Shown here in pieces: positions 27,127 to 36,004 of a stretch of 64,000 bases of DNA (positions are counted from its first letter, which is position 1; every line of letters begins with the position of its first letter). Source of the DNA: Ruminococcus sp. (GTDB lineage: Bacteria > Bacillota > Clostridia > Oscillospirales > Ruminococcaceae); NCBI GenBank assembly GCA_029060755.1, contig JAIDTI010000023.1, forward strand, positions 16,665-80,664, read 5' to 3'. Both the position numbers and the translations under genes were made by a program. The notes beneath the pieces were generated by a model. The model worked only from the letters and a program-made list of their open reading frames with translations. It was not told where the DNA came from and searched no databases.

Positions 27127-27765
27127 ATGATTGGTTTTTACAGTTATACTGTTATTCTTACATACATGGGTCTTGCATCAGCAATTGCAGGAATTTTCTT
27201 TGCAGGCGGATTATATGGAGATATTCCGCACCCGACTTATGCAATAGTATGTCTTATGATTTCAGGTTTATGCGATATGTTCGATGGAAAAGTTGCACGT
27301 ACCAAAAAAAATCGTACTGATGATGAAAAAAATTTCGGCATACAGATAGATTCGCTTTGTGATGCGATATGTTTCGGAGTTCTGCCTTCCGTAATCGGCT
27401 ACTCTGTCGGACTTAACACACTTGCCGACCTGCCTTTTCTGATACTGTTTCCGCTTTGTGCAGTCATAAGACTTGCATATTTCAATGTTACAGAAGAATC
27501 ACGGCAGAAAAAAACAAGTGAAGTACGGAAGGTCTATGAAGGACTTCCTGTTACAAGTGTTGCATTAATATTTCCGCTTATCTACAGCTTTCAAAAGGAT
27601 ATAGGGGAATGTTTTCCGCTTGTGTACGAAGTTTTCATGCTGATTATTGCAATTGCATTTATTACAAGATTCAAGGTTAAAAAACCTGCAATGAAAACAA
27701 TGCTTATATTTGTTGGTATAGGATTCCTTGAATTTCTATGGCTTATGTATAAAAGAAACTGTTGA
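27127..27765 (+). CDS. pssA: CDP-alcohol phosphatidyltransferase, probably phosphatidylserine synthase
   Basis: An integral membrane enzyme with the CDP-alcohol transferase signature (DMFDGKVARTKKN...GIQIDSLCDAICFG), i.e. DG-x2-AR...G-x3-D-x3-D. The stretch between AR and G is longer than the minimal motif, as in PssA-type enzymes. About six membrane segments, 212 residues. It probably joins serine to CDP-diacylglycerol; the alcohol substrate is inferred. Cotranscribed with ppk1 and followed by a terminator. Confidence 0.88.
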   Translation: MIGFYSYTVILTYMGLASAIAGIFFAGGLYGDIPHPTYAIVCLMISGLCDMFDGKVARTKKNRTDDEKNFGIQIDSLCDAICFGVLPSVIGYSVGLNTLADLPFLILFPLCAVIRLAYFNVTEESRQKKTSEVRKVYEGLPVTSVALIFPLIYSFQKDIGECFPLVYEVFMLIIAIAFITRFKVKKPAMKTMLIFVGIGFLEFLWLMYKRNC

Positions 27766-27771
27766 AAAAAT

Positions 27772-27808
27772 ATCCGCTGTACAGAAAAAAGTACAGCGGA
27801 TTTTGTTT
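27772..27808. terminator. Terminator between pssA and the flavin reductase gene
   Basis: ATCCGCTGTAC, 8-nt loop, GTACAGCGGAT, then TTTGTTT. It serves two convergent genes. Confidence 0.85.
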
Positions 27809-28313
27809 ATTCTTTTACATATACAGCAGTAATTTCTGAAATGTAAGCACGGTGATAAGGGTCTTTGCTGAAGAATTGTTCAGGTATTCCGTCATCTGTA
27901 AGAAAACCGCTTTCCTGCAAATCGTAGCTGTAGAGTTTACGGCATACTATAACCATATCAGCCTGTTCAAATGTCATACAGCCGTCAATTTCAGTCGGTA
28001 CAAGTCCTGTTTCAGCCATTTTGTCGCAGTCTCTGCCCGAATGTGAACCGCAGAAAGAGAGTGCTTTTCTGAAATCCCCACCAAAGAATGACGCTGTAAA
28101 ATATTCGCCGTCTTCAATGAACTCATATGTATAGCGGTTTGGTCTGATGTAGCAGGTGAAAACGTTCTTATTCCATAATACGCCAATCTGTCCCCATGAT
28201 GCAGTCATTGTGTTGAAATTCTCCTTGTTTCCTGCCGTGATGAGTGTCCACTCCTTGCCGATTTTTGTAAATGGGTTGAAGTTGAGTTCTGTAATATCAA
28301 TTTTTTTAAGCAT
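27807..28313 (-). CDS. Flavin reductase-like FMN-binding split-barrel protein
   Basis: A 168-residue split-barrel protein with the FMN-binding region NTMTASWGQIGVLWNKNVFTCYIRPNRYT and the GSHSGRDCDKMAETGL block typical of clostridial flavin reductase-like proteins. It probably binds FMN and acts as a small oxidoreductase; partner and substrate unknown. Its ATG lies 10 nt after the spo0A stop behind AGGAG, so it is likely read from the spo0A transcript. Confidence 0.87.
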   Translation of the reverse strand: MLKKIDITELNFNPFTKIGKEWTLITAGNKENFNTMTASWGQIGVLWNKNVFTCYIRPNRYTYEFIEDGEYFTASFFGGDFRKALSFCGSHSGRDCDKMAETGLVPTEIDGCMTFEQADMVIVCRKLYSYDLQESGFLTDDGIPEQFFSKDPYHRAYISEITAVYVKE

Positions 28314-28323
28314 AAAAATTCTC

Positions 28324-29079
28324 CTAATTCGTTTTTAGTACAGACTTATATTTAAGTCTCAATTTATCAGTAATAAGGGCGATAAACTCCGAATTTGTCG
28401 GCTTGCCCTTGCTTGTATCGACTGTGTAGCCGAAAAATGAATTGAGAGTATCAACATTTCCTCTGTCCCATGCAATCTCTATAGCATGACGGATAGCTCT
28501 CTCAACTCTTGACGCTGTTGTGTCGTATAAACTTGCAACAGTAGGATATAACAGCTTTGTCACGCTGTCAAGTAAAGTTTTATCCTTTATCGAATAAAGA
28601 ATAGCTGTTCTTAAATAGTGATAGCCTTTTATGTGTGCAGGCACGCCAAGCTGATGAATAATGTCTGTTACGACAATTTCCATATCATCACTTAAACTGT
28701 CGGCTTTGTCGCCAAGTGCAGAACTTATCGCACAGAAAAGGTCGTCTGCATCATACGGCTTAAGCAGAAACTTTGATGCACCGTTTTCCATAACCTGACG
28801 TTCAATAAATTCATTGTCATAAGCTGATGTTATGATAAATGCAGGAAACTTACAGCCAGATTCCTTCACTTTTTTCATTATCGTAACTGCATCACCGTTC
28901 TGCGCCGTAATATCAAGTACAGCTACATCGGGCGGGTCGTTCTTTATGGACTCAATTATAACATCAGAGTCCTTGCGTCTTGTGTACGCATACATTCCAC
29001 GCTCACGAAGTTTATTTGCTGTACTTACTCCTGTTATTGCTGAATCGTCTCCAATAAGTACTTTTATTTTACTATTCAT
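28324..29079 (-). CDS. spo0A: Sporulation master response regulator Spo0A
   Basis: The amino-terminal receiver has the acidic pocket (VLIGDDSAI), phospho-acceptor Asp ([13 protein letters not shown]) and Lys (FLLKPYD). The carboxy-terminal Spo0A DNA-binding domain is diagnostic: [61 protein letters not shown]. It switches on sporulation and represses growth genes by binding 0A boxes. The ATG behind GGAGG gives 251 residues. With spoVA and dpa genes in the same window, a working spore pathway is likely. Confidence 0.97.
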   Translation of the reverse strand: MNSKIKVLIGDDSAITGVSTANKLRERGMYAYTRRKDSDVIIESIKNDPPDVAVLDITAQNGDAVTIMKKVKESGCKFPAFIITSAYDNEFIERQVMENGASKFLLKPYDADDLFCAISSALGDKADSLSDDMEIVVTDIIHQLGVPAHIKGYHYLRTAILYSIKDKTLLDSVTKLLYPTVASLYDTTASRVERAIRHAIEIAWDRGNVDTLNSFFGYTVDTSKGKPTNSEFIALITDKLRLKYKSVLKTN

Positions 29080-29241
29080 TTTTTTACCTCCGTAAAATGT
29101 TTTATTTTGCATGATTCTATATTATCATAAACGCAGATATAATATCAATAGTATAATTTGTTTTTTTTGATATATTTTTATCAGAAAATAAAAATTTTTA
29201 TGAATAGTAAATATTATGCTTTTTTTCGGCTTATTTTCGTA

Positions 29242-30519
29242 TCATAATTTGACGTTTTGTTTCATTTTTGAAAGAATACCATCAGTAATTGTACGAATTT
29301 TTGTCCCTTTTGGAAACATTTTTTCAGCAAGTCTGCCGACTACATTCTGATTTATGTCATTATTTTGAAAATTTGCTGTTTTCGGCTCGGTTATATGACT
29401 TTCCCACTCCTGCATCACGTCTTTTTCAAGCTGTTCCGAAAGTAAATTTCTGTCAGCTGGTGAACTATGCTCCGAAAAAAATTCAAAAGGCATAGAAAAT
29501 CCGTTAAAACTGAAATTATGTGAGATGTCACCGAAGTGAGCAGAAAAAAGTGTTCGGAAATCTTCTGCTCCACGCATCATCTCATCATTTTTTTTGTACG
29601 CTGAAATAATCTTCCTCTGTAAATCATTCGGAGAAAAATTCTTGTCATATTCAAGCGTGCCGAATACAATAAATCCAATCATATAGGAATCTTTGCAGAA
29701 GTCACTCTGATACACTTTTCCTTTCGGCATATCAAACATATATGCGCCATAAAGACCCATTGCAAGATGAAATGCAAGAAAATCTGCTGAATCATAGCTA
29801 TATGGATATTTTGCCTGAATGAATCCCCTTAGCCTGCCCGATTTTAACATAAGCGGTATTGTATCAGCAAGAAGCAGTGCCTTTGAGCCTTTCATAATCG
29901 GCTTTTCAATGTCATTCTCAATGTCTCCGCCTATATTCAGTATCTTTGATGCCGAAACACCTGACTTTTCAATAACAGTATCATATATATCAGCCGTTTC
30001 AAGTTCATTTGCAACTATAAGCTGATTATACTTACTGTAACCGCATTTATCAAGAATATTTACAATAACTTTTCTCGGATAAACCATATCGGCAACTATT
30101 ATTATTTTTTTCTTGTGCCTTTGTGCTTTCTCAAAAAGTCTTTTCCCGAAATTTCTCGGAAATACCAAATCAGAGTAAATCTCACATTCACGCTTCAGAA
30201 GTGCATCACGGTTTTCCTTTGTTATTTTTGTCTTATTCATTATGAAGTCATATATCATGTCAATATTTTTCGGGCATCTCTGTTCAGCATATATTCTCAT
30301 ATCTGAAAAAGATTTTCTTCCCTTGTAAAAATGCCTGAAATCGTCCTCCATGAATAAGAATAAGTCCTGAAATTCAGAAAACGGAGTACTTATCAAAGTA
30401 TCTTTCATTCTGAAACATACGACTTTGCAGTCCGACCTGCTTATTTCAGTTGTCATTTTATTCAGCAGTGCAACCTGCTCAAGTGACAGAATGATTTTAA
30501 GTTCAGGAATGTTTTTCAA
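29242..30519 (-). CDS. HAD-superfamily-like protein with altered motif I
   Basis: The fold of large HAD-like proteins (COG5610 type) is suggested by IIIVADMVYPRKVIVNIL (motif II/III region) and KILNIGGDIENDIEKP (motif IV). The motif I region reads VVCFRMKDTLIS, where VVSFDIFDTLL is usual, so the nucleophile Asp is replaced by Arg and phosphatase activity is doubtful. Such proteins often sit in surface-glycan clusters; here it neighbours GH26 and GT2 genes. The TTG 8 nt behind AAAGGGGG was chosen over the track's GTG, which overlaps that site. Function unknown. Confidence 0.65.
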   Translation of the reverse strand: MKNIPELKIILSLEQVALLNKMTTEISRSDCKVVCFRMKDTLISTPFSEFQDLFLFMEDDFRHFYKGRKSFSDMRIYAEQRCPKNIDMIYDFIMNKTKITKENRDALLKRECEIYSDLVFPRNFGKRLFEKAQRHKKKIIIVADMVYPRKVIVNILDKCGYSKYNQLIVANELETADIYDTVIEKSGVSASKILNIGGDIENDIEKPIMKGSKALLLADTIPLMLKSGRLRGFIQAKYPYSYDSADFLAFHLAMGLYGAYMFDMPKGKVYQSDFCKDSYMIGFIVFGTLEYDKNFSPNDLQRKIISAYKKNDEMMRGAEDFRTLFSAHFGDISHNFSFNGFSMPFEFFSEHSSPADRNLLSEQLEKDVMQEWESHITEPKTANFQNNDINQNVVGRLAEKMFPKGTKIRTITDGILSKMKQNVKL

Positions 30520-30560
30520 CTTTTTCACCCCCTTTCTGTTGAAAACCTGTTGAAAGATTT

Positions 30561-32396
30561 TTATTCTTCCCTGTTTTCAGCCGTTTCCGTTGATGTGGAA
30601 ACTGTTGAAAACTTTGTTGAAACTGTTGAAATAACAGTTGTTTCAGTGTCCGCATATTGTGGAATAAGCTCATCACCGTTACGGAGTTTTATATATTCAT
30701 CAAGTGAAATTGCACCCTCTGAATTATATGCCCTGATAAGTGAATCCTTGTCAGTAAATGATTCTGATAAAGTACCGTCCTCGTTCATGAGATATTTTCC
30801 ATACCACAATCCAAAGAACGACCACACGGAATTGTCACGGAATGAAGCGTCTATATCGGGGATTTTACTGCACTCACTCAATGCAATCAGTTTTTCTTCA
30901 CCAACTATTTTCTGCAATGCAAGAAACTGCTCATATCGACTGCCATAGTCTTTTTCACTGTTCATATAGATGTCAAGAGAAGCTATGTCAAAAGTATTTT
31001 TGTCAACAAGAGTGTTTTCACTTTGTCCGTTCCATATCCATATGAGATTATCAAGCTCAAAGTAATCAGTGAAACGCTTATACATGAGATTCCATAGCCA
31101 TTTGTATGAATCCGTATCATTTCCCCACCAGAACCAGTCGCCCGATGATTCGTGCAGAGGTCGCCACAAAACAGGTACGCCTTTATTTTTGAGTGTTGTA
31201 AGCTGTCCTGCCATGTTGTCCATATCAAGAATAAGTCCATAACACTGCTCCGATATTTTGCCCTCACCATAAAGCCCTCTGATTTCTTCCTGCGTGAGCA
31301 TTGAAATGTCAATATCCGTTATGGCATCTTTAAGCACAAAATCAGTATCTTTTGCATAGACAGATGATTTCTTTGATGGTGCTTCCCAATACCACATCAA
31401 TCCGACAATACCGCCTTTTTTATGCCATTCTGCACAGGCTTCAATATCCTTGAATGTGCTGTCAAATGAGTTACCTGAATTGTGGACAGCAGAAAATCTT
31501 ATAACAGGATGTTTGCCTGTTGTCTGATAAATCAAATCAAGCTCCTTATTTTCGGGACTTGATGCATATTGCCCTGTAAGCGTATATCTGCCATAGTTCT
31601 CATTCATGAAGTTCAGCAGTTCTTTTGCGGATGCTCCAGCCTGCTTGTTTACAGGCTCATTTCCGGCATCATATTTTATCTCACTCAATGAAGTATTATC
31701 AGCAATTTTCAGATAATCAAGCTTTATATTGCCGTCTGTTGCACGAAGTTCAATATCAGACTTTCCTTTTACAAGAAAAACTCCGTAAAGCGTGATTAAT
31801 GTAAACTCACCGTCTTTTTTCGTCTTGAATGAGCTTATTTCCGTGCCGTTCAGTGATACTTTGCAGTTGACAAGATGTTCAGAAGATATGCTGAACGACA
31901 AATCGTAGTGCTGATTACTTGGTGCATCAACGTTAAATGTGACACTTGAACTTCCGTCAAGTTTAAAGCCTGTAACATATCCCTCGCCACTGTATTCAGG
32001 TTTTTCCTCAACAGGCTTTTTATTTCTGTCTGTAATTGTATCTGTAACTGTTGTTGGCTGTTCGTCGTCTTTCTTGTCACTCACAATTTTCAGCCCTGCA
32101 CTTAATTTGGCATCTTCTGCCTCATATAAATCACCCGTGCTTTTTTTCTCAATTTCAGGGTAAGAAATCGGAAAATCAGGATAAGTTTCGGGAACAGCTG
32201 TTGTTGTTGTCGATTTTTCTGATATATCTGTTGAGATGTTTTCTGTACTTTCGTTTGTTACCGTTTCAGATACCGAACTGTTTGAAGTAGATATATTACC
32301 GACTTTTTTATCTCCGCATGATGAAAACGCTGTAGCAATCACAATAACCGACAATAAAAAAGCAGGTATTCTGTGTTTTATTATATATTCTGACAT
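30561..32396 (-). CDS. Lipoprotein beta-mannanase-like glycoside hydrolase (GH26) with CBM35-like domain
   Basis: A lipoprotein signal (lipobox-like FSSC), a Ser/Thr-rich linker, a CBM35-like module (~residues 90-235, starting LYEAEDAKLSAG) and a GH26 catalytic domain (~255-560). The acid/base Glu is in WRPLHESSGDWFWWG and the nucleophile Glu in IALSECSKIPD. GH26 enzymes are mostly endo-beta-1,4-mannanases. Anchored to the outer membrane face, it would cut mannan or mannan-oligosaccharides at the surface rather than in a cellulosome, since it has no dockerin. A second Thr/Ser-rich tail ends the protein. Confidence 0.92.
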   Translation of the reverse strand: MSEYIIKHRIPAFLLSVIVIATAFSSCGDKKVGNISTSNSSVSETVTNESTENISTDISEKSTTTTAVPETYPDFPISYPEIEKKSTGDLYEAEDAKLSAGLKIVSDKKDDEQPTTVTDTITDRNKKPVEEKPEYSGEGYVTGFKLDGSSSVTFNVDAPSNQHYDLSFSISSEHLVNCKVSLNGTEISSFKTKKDGEFTLITLYGVFLVKGKSDIELRATDGNIKLDYLKIADNTSLSEIKYDAGNEPVNKQAGASAKELLNFMNENYGRYTLTGQYASSPENKELDLIYQTTGKHPVIRFSAVHNSGNSFDSTFKDIEACAEWHKKGGIVGLMWYWEAPSKKSSVYAKDTDFVLKDAITDIDISMLTQEEIRGLYGEGKISEQCYGLILDMDNMAGQLTTLKNKGVPVLWRPLHESSGDWFWWGNDTDSYKWLWNLMYKRFTDYFELDNLIWIWNGQSENTLVDKNTFDIASLDIYMNSEKDYGSRYEQFLALQKIVGEEKLIALSECSKIPDIDASFRDNSVWSFFGLWYGKYLMNEDGTLSESFTDKDSLIRAYNSEGAISLDEYIKLRNGDELIPQYADTETTVISTVSTKFSTVSTSTETAENREE

Positions 32397-32414
32397 ATTA
32401 TTTTTTCCAATCCT

Positions 32415-33170
32415 TTATTCAAATTTATCAAGAAAGCTGTGATATTCATCACCTTTATGATACGACATAAGCCGTTCAAGATTCACATTTTCGGCACTTC
32501 TGAAAATGTTCATATCAACAGCAGGATTTGTTTCTCTTAATGTTCGGAGCAGATTTTTTATTTCGGAACGCTTTGAACTGCCGTTATTTTCTGCAATTCC
32601 ACATTCACAGCGGATAAATTTCAGGTTATTTTCGTCTGCCCATGCTGTTATATCGCTTTCACGCACGCAGAACAGCGGTCTTATGACTTCAACGTTGTAA
32701 TTCTCTGCCCGTATCCGTGGAAGCATAGCCTGCATCTGTGAGCCGTACAGCATACCCATTAAAATAGTCTCAACAGCGTCATCAAAGTGATGACCGAGTG
32801 CTATTTTGTTGAAGCCGTTTTCCTCTGCATTTCTGTAAAGCCATCCACGTCTTAACCGTGAACACAAAAAGCACGGATTTTTTTTTTCATTGCGGACTGA
32901 TTCAAATATCCTTGTATCTTTTATTTCTGCATCAATGTCAAGAAATTCAAGATTATGTCTGATTATATCAAGATTATACTTGCTGTAGCCAGGATTCATT
33001 ACAATATACCCTGCCTGAAAGTCAATTTCCCTTTGCAGACGTTTCATGCACTCCGCCATTAGCATTGAATCTTTTCCGCCCGATATACATACAGCTATAT
33101 TATCTCCCGACTGTACCAGCTTATAATCCCTTACTGCTCTGCGAAAGTTTTTCCATATCGTCTGATTCAT
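32415..33170 (-). CDS. TtcA/TilS-like PP-loop tRNA thiolation enzyme
   Basis: PP-loop ATPase motif SGGKDSMLMAE, the CxxC pair in NPCFLCSRLRRGWLY and GHHFDDAVETILMGML identify the TtcA group, which adds sulfur to a tRNA cytidine (C32 in TtcA) using an iron-sulfur cluster. The carboxy-terminal cysteines in RCECGI fit too. The ATG behind GAGGAG gives 251 residues and overlaps the 3' end of the GT2 gene by 50 nt. The exact tRNA target is not determined. Confidence 0.88.
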   Translation of the reverse strand: MNQTIWKNFRRAVRDYKLVQSGDNIAVCISGGKDSMLMAECMKRLQREIDFQAGYIVMNPGYSKYNLDIIRHNLEFLDIDAEIKDTRIFESVRNEKKNPCFLCSRLRRGWLYRNAEENGFNKIALGHHFDDAVETILMGMLYGSQMQAMLPRIRAENYNVEVIRPLFCVRESDITAWADENNLKFIRCECGIAENNGSSKRSEIKNLLRTLRETNPAVDMNIFRSAENVNLERLMSYHKGDEYHSFLDKFE

Positions 33171-34110
33171 TAATAAACTCCTCAATAATAAAGCGTGGTC
33201 TCTGCTTTACTTCCTCATATATTCTGCCTATATATTCTCCGATGATGCCAAGTGCAAGAATCTGTAATCCTCCTATAAACCATATCGAGCATACCGTACT
33301 TGACCAGCCCAGTTCCGCATTGCCCGTAAGTTTCACGCAGATAGTCCATATAACAGCAAATATACTCATCACGAACATGAAAAGTCCTGCACTTGTTATA
33401 AGTCTTAGAGGTCTTGTACTGAATGACGTTATAGCGTTCAGAGCAAATGCAAGCATCTTTTTCAGTGGATATTTGCTTTCACCTGCAAAACGTTCTGCCC
33501 TCTCATACATTACATTACAGCTTTTAAAGCCAAGTGTACGCACAAGTCCACGCAGAAACAGATTTACTTCGTGGCAGTTTGCAAGCTCCGCAAGAACTCT
33601 TGAACTCATAAGACGGAAATCAGCGTGATTATATACAACGTCCGCACCCATTATCTTCATGAACTTATAAAAACTTTCAGCCGTGAATTTTTTGAAAAAA
33701 GTGTCCGTTTTTCTTGCACTCCTTACACCATACACAACCTGATAACCTTCGTGATACTTCTGCACCATTTCGTCAACGGCGTTTATATCGTCCTGTAAAT
33801 CTGCGTCCATAGTTATTGCCATGTCACATAATTCACGGACAGTCATAAGTCCTGCCAACACTGCATTTTGATGACCGCTGTTTCTTGCAAGCTTTATCCC
33901 CGAAAAAATCGGGTCTGATTCGTGTAGGGAGCATATAATATTCCATGTATTGTCTTTTGAGCCATCATCAACAAATACAACACGGCTTTTCTCTGAAATA
34001 AGATTCCTCTGTATGAGCGATTTATATTTCTCTGTAAGTCTTTTTGCTGTTTCGTGCAGAACTTCTTCTTCGTTATAACACGGAACAACCATGTATAAAA
34101 TTTTGTCCAT
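33121..34110 (-). CDS. Family 2 glycosyltransferase with two membrane segments (GtrB/dolichol-P-mannose synthase type)
   Basis: The GT2 fold is shown by MVVPCYNEEEVLHETAKRL, VFVDDGSKDNTW, the DxD metal site in ITMDADLQDDINAVDEM and the acceptor-side GESKYPLKKMLAFALNAI. Two carboxy-terminal membrane helices (SAGLFMFVMSIFAVIWTI; GGLQILALGIIGEYIG) place it in the GtrB/polyprenyl-phosphate glycosyltransferase group. It probably loads a sugar on undecaprenyl phosphate for envelope glycans. 329 residues, AGGAG-type ribosome site. Upstream of ttcA in the same operon. Confidence 0.92.
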   Translation of the reverse strand: MDKILYMVVPCYNEEEVLHETAKRLTEKYKSLIQRNLISEKSRVVFVDDGSKDNTWNIICSLHESDPIFSGIKLARNSGHQNAVLAGLMTVRELCDMAITMDADLQDDINAVDEMVQKYHEGYQVVYGVRSARKTDTFFKKFTAESFYKFMKIMGADVVYNHADFRLMSSRVLAELANCHEVNLFLRGLVRTLGFKSCNVMYERAERFAGESKYPLKKMLAFALNAITSFSTRPLRLITSAGLFMFVMSIFAVIWTICVKLTGNAELGWSSTVCSIWFIGGLQILALGIIGEYIGRIYEEVKQRPRFIIEEFINESDDMEKLSQSSKGL

Positions 34111-34218
34111 AAAAAATTCGTCTCCTAAATCTCTTTGTGAAATATATTATATCATATACTTTAATATAATGTCAACTGAAATTCGTCTTACCTGTACAAA
34201 ATCGAAAAAACTACAGTA

Positions 34219-34247
34219 TTGACAAAAAATGTCGGATAATGTATAAT
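34219..34247 (+). promoter_or_regulatory. Promoter of the YdjM-like gene
   Basis: TTGACA, 17-nt spacer, TATAAT, 33 nt before the start, in the divergent gap after the GT2 start. Confidence 0.85.
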
Positions 34248-34279
34248 TAAATAAAAATATAAAAAGGAGATGTTGTGAT

Positions 34280-34885
34280 ATGATGGGAAAAACGCATATT
34301 TTTATGGGAACTGCCATAGCGTTTGCCCTTACTATGCCTGATACTTCAATCGGCATACTTACTGCCGCCGCAGGTGGTGCATTAGGTGGAATGATGCCCG
34401 ATATTGACCTTGATTCACTCAAAAATATAAAGGACGTGAACACAAAAGCAACTGCCGGAACTATCGTTGCTGTATGCTTTGCTATAGATTTTCTGTTTAA
34501 ATGCGGTATTATTGAATCAATGAAAAACTCAAACTCGACTGTTATGCTCATAGGACTTGTGCTTTTTATCGCTCTTTATTTTATTGGTGCTGCTGCCGAT
34601 CACAGAGGCTTTACACACTCAATTCTTGCAACAGTTATTTATACTGCTGTTATAGGTCTTATGTGCCAACCGCTTATTATTCCTTTTGCTATCGGTTATG
34701 CCTCACATATACTTCTTGACTGCACAAACAAAAAGAAAGTGAGAGTATTTTTCCCCGCAAAAAAAGGGGTGAGATTTAAGATGTTCTACGCTTCTAAAAA
34801 AGCAAATGTTGTATTCTATTACATAGGTATAGCCTGTACGGCACTGCTTACTTTGATTGCTTTCATAAGAATGATTATGAGATAG
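34280..34885 (+). CDS. YdjM/LexA-regulated-type membrane metal-dependent hydrolase
   Basis: A 201-residue membrane protein with the DUF457/YdjM motif set: GKTHIFMG (His), MMPDIDLDS (two Asp), ADHRGFTHSI and YASHILLDCTN. These conserved His and Asp residues are the presumed metal site. About five membrane segments. Members are predicted membrane-bound hydrolases, possibly phospholipid-active. Single gene with its own promoter and terminator. Confidence 0.88.
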   Translation: MMGKTHIFMGTAIAFALTMPDTSIGILTAAAGGALGGMMPDIDLDSLKNIKDVNTKATAGTIVAVCFAIDFLFKCGIIESMKNSNSTVMLIGLVLFIALYFIGAAADHRGFTHSILATVIYTAVIGLMCQPLIIPFAIGYASHILLDCTNKKKVRVFFPAKKGVRFKMFYASKKANVVFYYIGIACTALLTLIAFIRMIMR

Positions 34886-34915
34886 AACATCACCGCAGAA
34901 AATCGGATATAAATA

Positions 34916-34943
34916 AAAAGCACTTCATGATGAAGTGCTTTTG
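34916..34943. terminator. Bidirectional terminator after the YdjM-like gene
   Basis: AAAAGCACTTCA, 3-nt loop, TGAAGTGCTTTT: a perfect 12-bp inverted repeat with its own A and T runs, between convergent genes. Confidence 0.85.
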
Positions 34944-34958
34944 TTGTTTCATTTGATT

Positions 34959-36002
34959 TTATTCAGGCATACCCATTTCAGCAAGTTTCATTTGAATTGC
35001 AATAGCATCAGCAGCAGTAAGACCGTTTCCGTCCAAATCTGCGTTAAATTCGCCTTGTGCTGTAAGTCCGTATTTGTCCTTGTTTCCGATAGCCTGAACT
35101 ATTGCTGTTGCATCAGCTATATTCATATCGCCGTCCTCGTTTGCATCACCGTCTGTACTGTTGAGAACATCAATATTACCACTGCCGTCTGAAATAGTGT
35201 TTGCTGAAGCCTGAAACTCAAATGGTATACCTATACCTAATGTATTTGCAATATCTGCGGCAACCTGAAGATGTTCGTCAAAGTCTATATCATAGTTCGG
35301 TACAAGGTCGCATCTATATAAATCATCATATCTTCCATTAGCTTCACTGACTAACTTACCACGTTCAAGAGTGAAATCAAGATTTTTTTCTTTGATATAT
35401 TCAGTAAGGTCAGCAATCTGTTTTTCAGAAATGCCATACACATAATAAGTCGGCGATTCAAATGTTATACGTCCGTGTCCGCTTGCCATAACTCTGCCTC
35501 CGCCGTAAACATCAAAACCAGTTACATTTACTATTTCAGCTATCTGGCTGTACATTTCACGAGCATAAGAAAAATCTTCAGGAATAATAGCCTCATATTC
35601 ATAAATTCCATCTTTGCTGTAAGCTGTTTCAATGTAACATTCCAGTCCATACAAACTGAAAATTTCAGGGATTCTTTCATCAAAAGAATTTTTATCTTCA
35701 TCACAAGTTTTTAAACTAAGTGAAGCTGGAAAAGTGTTCACGTTTATATAATCATAATGTGTAATGCCGTCATCTCCAACAATTTTTTTCACCAATACAC
35801 TATGAGGACCTCTATAATATGCAGAAATAAACGAATCAACAGCATACTTTTTGTAGTCAGCATCCATATGATAAAGTTCCTCATAACCTGCAAACTCATC
35901 TGAGTTTGCATCAAACGGACGAGCGATAGCCCCTGCGTTTACAGCCGTCAAGCTTGCACACAAAACAGCAAGTGACATGATTGTGCTTATAAGTTTTTTC
36001 AT
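34959..36002 (-). CDS. Secreted dockerin-containing protein, function unknown
   Basis: A signal peptide (MKKLISTIMSLAVLCASLTAVNAGA), a ~240-residue domain that I do not recognise, and a carboxy-terminal type I-like dockerin with two calcium loops (DANEDGDMNIADATAIVQAI; ADLDGNGLTAADAIAIQ). The dockerin would attach it to a cohesin on a scaffoldin or the cell surface. The ATG is behind GAGGGGG, which lies in the last codons of the protease gene two bases upstream. The two are therefore coupled, and the unknown domain may serve as partner, inhibitor or substrate of the protease (inference). Confidence 0.85.
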   Translation of the reverse strand: MKKLISTIMSLAVLCASLTAVNAGAIARPFDANSDEFAGYEELYHMDADYKKYAVDSFISAYYRGPHSVLVKKIVGDDGITHYDYINVNTFPASLSLKTCDEDKNSFDERIPEIFSLYGLECYIETAYSKDGIYEYEAIIPEDFSYAREMYSQIAEIVNVTGFDVYGGGRVMASGHGRITFESPTYYVYGISEKQIADLTEYIKEKNLDFTLERGKLVSEANGRYDDLYRCDLVPNYDIDFDEHLQVAADIANTLGIGIPFEFQASANTISDGSGNIDVLNSTDGDANEDGDMNIADATAIVQAIGNKDKYGLTAQGEFNADLDGNGLTAADAIAIQMKLAEMGMPE

Positions 36003-36004
36003 AA

